A stretch of 10,258 nucleotides of DNA from an uncultured Oscillospiraceae bacterium (GTDB taxonomy: Bacteria > Bacillota > Clostridia > Oscillospirales > Oscillospiraceae). Shown piece by piece: positions 6,220 to 10,258 of the stretch (its first letter is position 1; each line of letters opens with the position of its first letter). The position numbers and the translations under genes are program-made. The notes beneath the pieces were generated by a model. That model made no database searches. It was not told where the DNA came from and saw nothing but the letters and a program-made list of their open reading frames with translations. The stretch covers positions 1 through 10,258 of the forward strand of contig CAJUAC010000083.1 in the NCBI GenBank assembly GCA_910583885.1, written 5' to 3'.

Positions 6220-7731
6220 ATGCGTGGAATCCCATCATCTGTCACCAGCATCCGCAAAAAAGTGTTTACTGAGGTAGCACGTCTGGCCTATGACGGCGAC
6301 TACGACCGGATGGAGGACCTGCCTTATGTCATTGTGCCCGGTGAAGAGGCGAAATACCGGGAATCTATTTTCCTGGAGAGGGCGATCGCTGGGGAGCGTG
6401 TCCGTCTTGCCATGGGCCTTCCGCTGCGCCCAGTGGACCAGCGCACCTTGGTCAGCGAGGGGCTGAGCGAGAGCGCCATAGCGGAGAAATACTATGAACC
6501 GCCGCTGATCAACATCATTAACTACGCCTGCCACGCCTGCCCTACCAAGCAGTACCGTATCACGGAGTACTGCCAGGGCTGTCTGGCCCAGTCCTGCCGC
6601 CAGGTCTGTCCCAAGGACGCGATCCGCTATGTAAATGGCAAGTGCTACATCCGGCAGGATTCCTGCATCAAGTGCGGCAAGTGCGCTTCTGCCTGTAAGT
6701 ATAACGCCATCATCCAGTTAGACCGCCCCTGCGCCCGGGCCTGCGGCATGGATGCCATCGGCTTTGATGAGCATGGCCGGGCTAAGATCGACTACGATAA
6801 ATGCGTCTCCTGCGGCATGTGCCTGGTCAACTGCCCCTTTGGCGCCATTGTCGACAAGGGCCAGATTTTCCAGCTCATCAATGCCATCCGGCAGGGGGAT
6901 CGGATTATTGCTATCGTAGCCCCTGCTTTCCTGGGGCAGTTTGGCCCCGATGCCACGCCGGAGCGCATTACTGCTGCAATGAAGCAGCTGGGATTTGCCG
7001 GTGTGGTTGAGGTCGCTGTAGGCGCTGACCTGTGTACCATTGAGGAGGCCAAGGATTTTATGGAGAAGGTGCCGGAAGAGCAGCCATTTATGGCGACATC
7101 CTGCTGCCCTGCCTGGTCTGTGATGGCCAAAAAGCTCTTCCCGCAGTTTAAAGACTACATCTCCATGGCCCTCACGCCGATGGTTCTTACCGCCAGGCTG
7201 CAAAAGCAGAAGGATCCCGGATGCCGGATTGCTTTCATCGGCCCTTGTGCAGCCAAAAAGCTGGAGGCCAGCCGCCGGACTATCCGCAGTGATGTGGACT
7301 TCGTATTGACATTTGAGGAACTGCAAGGGATGTTTGAGGCAAAAGGGGTTAACTTTGCTGCCATACCGCCGGAGGAGGAAGTCCCCCTCAACGAGGGGAC
7401 CGGTGCAGGCCGCGGCTTTGCCGTCACTGGCGGTGTGGCTGGTGCGGTGGTACAGGCCATCCAGCGGATCGAACCGGGCCGGGAGGTAAAGGTGGCCTCT
7501 GCCGAAGGGCTCCGGGAGTGCCGGAAGATGCTTCTTATGGCCAAGGCTGGTAAATATAACGGCTACCTGCTGGAAGGGATGGCCTGCCCCGGCGGCTGTG
7601 TAGCCGGGGCAGGGACGCTCCAGCCAGTGGACAAGTCCATTGCCGCTGTGAGCAAATACAGCAAGGCGGCGGACAAGCAGAATGCGCTGGATTCTGGTTA
7701 TGAGGTGGATTTGCCTCTGCTGGAGCTCTGA
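6220..7731 (+). CDS. Monomeric [FeFe] hydrogenase, group B type
   Basis: A 503-residue iron-sulfur enzyme for H2 evolution, uptake or sensing, cytoplasmic (no signal peptide). The N-terminal part has extra Cys motifs CHAC (104-107) and YCQGCLAQSCRQVCP (117-131). Two ferredoxin-type 4Fe-4S motifs follow: CIKCGKCASAC (149-159) and CVSCGMCLVNC (195-205), with Cys171 and Cys175 between. The H-cluster domain carries L1 TSCCPAW (293-299; Cys295 the usual proton-relay Cys, Cys296 the ligand), L2 IGPCAAKK (340-347; Cys343) and L3 EGMACPGGC (452-460; Cys456, Cys460). GPC instead of MPC in L2 and ACPGGC in L3 are the group B form (NCBI family of B1/B3 enzymes). All four cluster ligands are present. After Cys460 the sequence is VAGAG rather than the common VGGAG. 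No HydEFG maturation genes are in the window. Start: ATG 6220, nine bases after AGGAGGT. Confidence 0.93.
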   Translation: MRGIPSSVTSIRKKVFTEVARLAYDGDYDRMEDLPYVIVPGEEAKYRESIFLERAIAGERVRLAMGLPLRPVDQRTLVSEGLSESAIAEKYYEPPLINIINYACHACPTKQYRITEYCQGCLAQSCRQVCPKDAIRYVNGKCYIRQDSCIKCGKCASACKYNAIIQLDRPCARACGMDAIGFDEHGRAKIDYDKCVSCGMCLVNCPFGAIVDKGQIFQLINAIRQGDRIIAIVAPAFLGQFGPDATPERITAAMKQLGFAGVVEVAVGADLCTIEEAKDFMEKVPEEQPFMATSCCPAWSVMAKKLFPQFKDYISMALTPMVLTARLQKQKDPGCRIAFIGPCAAKKLEASRRTIRSDVDFVLTFEELQGMFEAKGVNFAAIPPEEEVPLNEGTGAGRGFAVTGGVAGAVVQAIQRIEPGREVKVASAEGLRECRKMLLMAKAGKYNGYLLEGMACPGGCVAGAGTLQPVDKSIAAVSKYSKAADKQNALDSGYEVDLPLLEL

Positions 7732-7746
7732 TATCATATAAGCCTA

Positions 7747-7788
7747 TAGGCAGGAGGCCGCCCGGTAAATGGGGCGGCCTCCTGCCTG
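7747..7788. terminator. Shared bidirectional hairpin between convergent genes
   Basis: A perfect 15-bp stem GGCAGGAGGCCGCCC (7749-7763) with its complement (7772-7786) and an 8-base loop, extendable by one A-T pair and a wobble. It sits 15 bases after the hydrogenase stop and 20 bases beyond the stop of the convergent NTF2-like gene, so it can end both transcripts. No strong U-tract follows on either strand. Confidence 0.65.
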
Positions 7789-7808
7789 CCATGCTGATAA
7801 ATCTGCGG

Positions 7809-8177
7809 TTATTTGATTGCCTTTCCAATATGTTTATCCAACCTCCATTTAGGTGCAATGCCATCATCAGCCCAATACTCGTCGACAGCTACAATCTTAT
7901 CATCTATCACTCTGATAAAAGATGTCACATGAAAGGATTGTCCGCGGTCTTGGGGGTACACATGGGTTACTGTCACAAACATATCATCTATTTTTTCAAC
8001 CCTTTCTACTTCACCATCCCAATTACCCGGATATTCGCAATTTGCAATAATAAACTCATCCACGTTAAAATGTTCATTCGTACAATGCCAGTTTATATAA
8101 GCATCCCTGTCAAAATACTCCCTGATAGCGCCGGCATTTTGTTCTAAAATGTCTTTCCAAAATTTATGCAAATCCAT
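7809..8177 (-). CDS. NTF2-like (SnoaL-type) small protein
   Basis: A 122-residue soluble protein, MDLHKFWKDILEQNAGAIRE at the N-terminus, with the layout of the nuclear transport factor 2-like superfamily: an N-terminal helix, the IREYFDRDAYINWHCTNEHF block (about 17-36), a second helix, then alternating beta strands (GEVERVEKI, FVTVTHVY, SFHVTSFIRVIDDKIVAVDEYW). Members include ketosteroid-isomerase-like enzymes and many proteins without known activity; no substrate can be inferred here. Start: ATG at 8175-8177, after AAGGTGG (8184-8190). Base composition is strikingly AT-rich against its neighbours (several 60-base blocks at 28-40% GC), hinting at recent acquisition. It is convergent with the hydrogenase and 143 bases downstream of the acyl-CoA synthetase gene on the same strand, with an inverted repeat just before its RBS. 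Confidence 0.82.
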   Translation of the reverse strand: MDLHKFWKDILEQNAGAIREYFDRDAYINWHCTNEHFNVDEFIIANCEYPGNWDGEVERVEKIDDMFVTVTHVYPQDRGQSFHVTSFIRVIDDKIVAVDEYWADDGIAPKWRLDKHIGKAIK

Positions 8178-8194
8178 CTATTCCCACCTTATCC

Positions 8195-8219
8195 AAATTG
8201 GGTTTTATTGTCCCAATTT
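8195..8219. promoter_or_regulatory. Inverted repeat just upstream of the NTF2-like gene
   Basis: AAATTGGG (8195-8202) and CCCAATTT (8212-8219) are perfect inverted repeats around a 9-base AT-rich spacer, 18 bases before the start codon and next to its RBS. It could be a repressor operator or an RNA hairpin in the leader. On the plus strand it ends in TTTT. I see no convincing separate promoter hexamers for this gene. Confidence 0.4.
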
Positions 8220-8285
8220 TATGGAATTTGAGGGGCAGAAAAGCCGCGATACTACTCCCCCTCCTCTCATGCGTTTCCTAGATAT

Positions 8286-8307
8286 CATGGCGGAATACCA
8301 CGCCATG
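8286..8307 (-). terminator. Weak hairpin after the acyl-CoA synthetase gene
   Basis: CATGGCG (8286-8292) pairs with CGCCATG (8301-8307) across an 8-base loop, 13 bases past the synthetase stop. There is no U-tract on the minus strand, so it may only slow or partly end transcription before the NTF2-like gene. Confidence 0.3.
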
Positions 8308-8320
8308 TTCCAGCAGGTAC

Positions 8321-9958
8321 TCAGTTGCTGATCTGCGCCTCCACCAGCCTGCCGTGGCAGTATTTCTCCCGCAGGACCGGTTTTTCAATCTTACCTGTGG
8401 GGTTGCGCGGCACGCGGTCAAAGATGATCCGGCGGGGCCGTTTGTAGCGGGGCAGACCGGTGCAGAATTGGACGATCTCCTCCTCTGTGCAGCCCTCCCC
8501 CTCCTTCACCTCGATAATTGCTGCGGCAATCTCACCCAGCCGGACGTCGGGCAGGCCGATGACCGCCACATCCTTGATCTTCTCGTACTTGCGCAGGAAA
8601 TCCTCGATTTGGACCGGGTAGAGGTTCTCTCCGCCGGAGATCACCACATCCTTTTTCCGATCCACCAAGAAGATGAAGCCATCCCCATCCATCCGGGCCA
8701 TATCGCCGGTATAGAGCCAGCCGTCCTTGAGAATTTCGTCTGTGGCCTGCTGGTTTTTGTAGTAGCAGAGCATGACACCGGGGCCCCGGACCGCCAATTC
8801 GCCGATGTCCCCCTGGGGTACCTCTCCGCCCTGCTCATCCACGATCTTAGCCTCCCAGTGGTAGCCGGGCTTTCCAATCGCGCCGGTCTTATGGATATTC
8901 TCCACGCCTAGATGGACGCAGCCAGGGCCGAGGGATTCGCTCAGCCCGTAGTTGGTATCGTACTGGTGGTGGGGGAAGACATGCTGCCAGCGGTGGATCA
9001 GGCTGGGAGGCACCGGCTGGGCACCGATGTGCATCAGCCGCCACTGGTCCAGCAGGTAGTTATCCAGCGCTACCTTGCCCGAATCGATAGCATCCAGCAA
9101 ATCCTGCGCCCAGGGGACCAGAAGCCAGACAATGGTACATTTCTCCTCAGTAACTGCACGGAGGATCCATTCCGGTTTCACCCCCCGCAGAAGCACCGCA
9201 CGGCTGCCGGAAAGCAAGCTGCCAAACCAGTGCATCTTTGCGCCGGTATGGTACAGGGGCGGGATGCATAAAAATACATCATCCCGGGTCTGGCTGTGGT
9301 GGTTATGTTCTGTCTCGCAGGAGTTAACCAAGGCGCGGTGGTTATGCAGGATAGCCTTGGGGAAGCCTGTCGTACCAGAGGAGAAGTAGATAGCGGCATA
9401 GTCGGTCTCCTCCAAGGCCACCGGCGGCGCACTGGATGAGCAGAAGCCCATTAGCTTAAAGCAGTCCTCCGCATAGGCGGGCTTGTCCCGGCCCACAAAA
9501 AACAGCATCCGCAACTGTGGTAAGCTGTCCACAACTGCGTCCATCCGCCCCACAAACTCCGGCCCAAACACCAGCACCTCCACATCCGCCAGCTCCAGGC
9601 AGTATTTGATCTCCTCGCTGGAATAACGGAAATTCAGCGGTACAGCGATACAGCCCGCCTTCAGGATGCCGAAGTAGACCGGCAGCCACTCCAGGCAGTT
9701 CATCATCAGGATGCCCACCTTGGCTCCACACTCCACTCCCCGGCTGAGCAGCAGGTTGGCAAAGCGGTTGGCCCGGCGGTCGAAGTCCCGCCAGCTCAAG
9801 GCCCGGCGGTAAGGTGCGTCGGGCTGGGCGCTCTCAATGAGGCTGGCTTCCCGCCAAGTGACAGCCCGGTCCCGCTCTTCTGAGGGGTTCACCTCCACCA
9901 GTGCCGTCTCCGCACCGTACAGCCGCGCATTCCTCTCCAAAAAATCTGTAATGACCAT
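8321..9958 (-). CDS. AMP-forming acyl-CoA synthetase (fatty/organic acid-CoA ligase)
   Basis: A 545-residue class I adenylate-forming enzyme: it would activate a carboxylic acid with ATP to an acyl-AMP and transfer it to CoA. The ATP-binding loop is YFSSGTTGFPK (191-201), the adenine-site motif YGLSES (337-342), the ribose-binding Asp is in YTGD (416-419), the hinge is DRKKD (433-437) with GGENLYP (442-448), and the catalytic C-terminal Lys is Lys523 in NPTGK. All key residues are present, so an active enzyme is expected. Substrate cannot be read; medium/long-chain or aromatic acids are possible. Start: ATG at 9956-9958, seven bases after GGAGGAA (9966-9972). An upstream in-frame ATG at 10018 would lie in the promoter region and has no RBS. 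It appears to be transcribed from its own promoter. Confidence 0.92.
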   Translation of the reverse strand: MVITDFLERNARLYGAETALVEVNPSEERDRAVTWREASLIESAQPDAPYRRALSWRDFDRRANRFANLLLSRGVECGAKVGILMMNCLEWLPVYFGILKAGCIAVPLNFRYSSEEIKYCLELADVEVLVFGPEFVGRMDAVVDSLPQLRMLFFVGRDKPAYAEDCFKLMGFCSSSAPPVALEETDYAAIYFSSGTTGFPKAILHNHRALVNSCETEHNHHSQTRDDVFLCIPPLYHTGAKMHWFGSLLSGSRAVLLRGVKPEWILRAVTEEKCTIVWLLVPWAQDLLDAIDSGKVALDNYLLDQWRLMHIGAQPVPPSLIHRWQHVFPHHQYDTNYGLSESLGPGCVHLGVENIHKTGAIGKPGYHWEAKIVDEQGGEVPQGDIGELAVRGPGVMLCYYKNQQATDEILKDGWLYTGDMARMDGDGFIFLVDRKKDVVISGGENLYPVQIEDFLRKYEKIKDVAVIGLPDVRLGEIAAAIIEVKEGEGCTEEEIVQFCTGLPRYKRPRRIIFDRVPRNPTGKIEKPVLREKYCHGRLVEAQISN

Positions 9959-10008
9959 GTATGTCTTCCTCCAAACGGCCCAATATCCTACCAATGTATG
10001 CAGTAGAT

Positions 10009-10037
10009 ACTTTACCACTTTTAATCATTAAAATCAA
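10009..10037 (-). promoter_or_regulatory. Candidate promoter for the acyl-CoA synthetase gene
   Basis: On the minus strand, TTGATT (10032-10037) is followed after 17 bases by TAAAGT (10009-10014), with TGG directly before the -10, giving an extended -10 element. Each hexamer matches consensus at four of six positions. The start would be near 10002, about 44 bases before the start codon. Confidence 0.5.
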
Positions 10038-10184
10038 TGGGTAATCGACAAATCCCCGGAAGAACTTTGCGAACCCTTTTTCGGACGGATCAACCCTGCC
10101 ATATGTGGTGAATATCCTGAAGAACATGGGCAAAGAAGCAAGTATATCCTATTGGAAGACGGTACTGGTCATCAGAGTAGTTGT
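10038..10184 (+). other. Intergenic stretch with possible gene remnant
   Basis: No gene with a start and RBS is visible between the synthetase promoter and the right-edge gene. One plus-strand frame reads protein-like without a start: NPFSDGSTLPYVVNILKNMG (about 10071-10130), and stays open to the window edge. Composition is less GC-rich than the synthetase gene. It may be a decayed, 5'-truncated gene, or chance. No terminator hairpin for the right-edge gene is apparent. Confidence 0.25.
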
Positions 10185-10258
10185 TTACTTCCCGTCCTGC
10201 CCAATCTCGACAAGATCGTCCTCAATGGACTTTTGGGAATTCTCGTCCATACCGAGCT
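10185..10258 (-). CDS. Probable C-terminal end of an unrecognised gene (runs off right edge)
   Basis: Reading leftward from the right edge, a frame gives 23 residues, LGMDENSQKSIEDDLVEIGQ then DGK, ending in TAA at 10185-10187. The acidic, hydrophilic composition, mostly G or A in first codon positions and GC-rich third positions look like a genuine C-terminal tail. Too short to assign a family. Two plus-strand frames are also open here to the window edge, so the call is tentative. Confidence 0.45.
   Translation of the reverse strand, partial: LGMDENSQKSIEDDLVEIGQDGK

Noticed and set aside
6718..7737. 339-residue minus-strand open frame inside the hydrogenase gene
   Set aside because: It is antisense to well-conserved hydrogenase motifs and arises from GC-rich codon bias.
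8149..8331. 60-residue plus-strand open frame between the NTF2-like and synthetase genes
   Set aside because: It has no RBS, overlaps the start of the minus-strand NTF2-like gene and has no family features.
9031..9100. Possible frameshift or insertion in the synthetase
   Set aside because: All adenylate-forming motifs lie in one continuous frame in the usual order. The extra stretch near residues 33-56, with a repeated TWRE/SWRD pattern, looks like a natural feature of related clostridial ligases as I remember them.
9959..10018. Earlier start (10018) for the acyl-CoA synthetase
   Set aside because: It would translate through the RBS and the probable -10 element; the ATG at 9958 has a strong RBS at proper spacing.
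1..10258. CRISPR array, tRNA, rRNA, insertion sequence or attachment site
   Set aside because: No regularly spaced repeats, cloverleaf, rRNA segment, transposase motif or paired flanking repeats were seen by eye on either strand.

Overview
The window looks like chromosomal DNA from a strictly anaerobic, GC-rich member of the Clostridia, most likely an Oscillospiraceae-type gut bacterium (Flavonifractor/Pseudoflavonifractor-like). The grounds are a monomeric group B-type [FeFe] hydrogenase, strong AGGAGG-type ribosome binding sites, a clostridial chemoreceptor and GC-rich codon use. The genus is a guess. No rRNA, tRNA, CRISPR array, intact transposase or integrase was found.

Layout, left to right. 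(1) 1-397, minus strand: the 5' part of an unrecognised gene running off the left edge, with a hairpin plus seven-U terminator-like structure in its leader. (2) 612-2639, plus: a methyl-accepting chemotaxis receptor with its own extended -10 promoter and a downstream hairpin. (3) 2845-5927, plus: a tightly coupled three-gene operon made of a cysteine-rich double zinc-ribbon protein, an NhaC-family antiporter (7-bp overlap) and a cation diffusion facilitator with an Mn-type metal site (its RBS overlaps the antiporter stop codon). (4) 5928-6219: an intergenic stretch with a perfect 12-bp hairpin, an otherwise unexplained segment, and a promoter whose two hexamers both match consensus, overlapped by small palindromes. 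(5) 6220-7731, plus: the [FeFe] hydrogenase. (6) 7809-8177, minus: a small NTF2-like gene in a distinctly AT-rich island, convergent with the hydrogenase and separated from it by a strong shared hairpin. (7) 8321-9958, minus: an AMP-forming acyl-CoA synthetase with its own promoter. (8) 10185-10258, minus: the probable last 23 codons of another gene, preceded by lower-GC sequence that may hold a gene remnant.

Functionally, the operon in (3) is the most coherent unit: a sodium/proton-type antiporter and a probable Mn2+ exporter are translationally coupled behind a soluble Cys-rich protein, suggesting ion or metal homeostasis. The chemoreceptor, hydrogenase and acyl-CoA synthetase each appear to be single transcription units. 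I see no striking new multi-gene defence or mobile system. The strongest leads are the Cys-rich/antiporter/CDF operon, the regulatory DNA before the hydrogenase, and the leader hairpin at the left edge.
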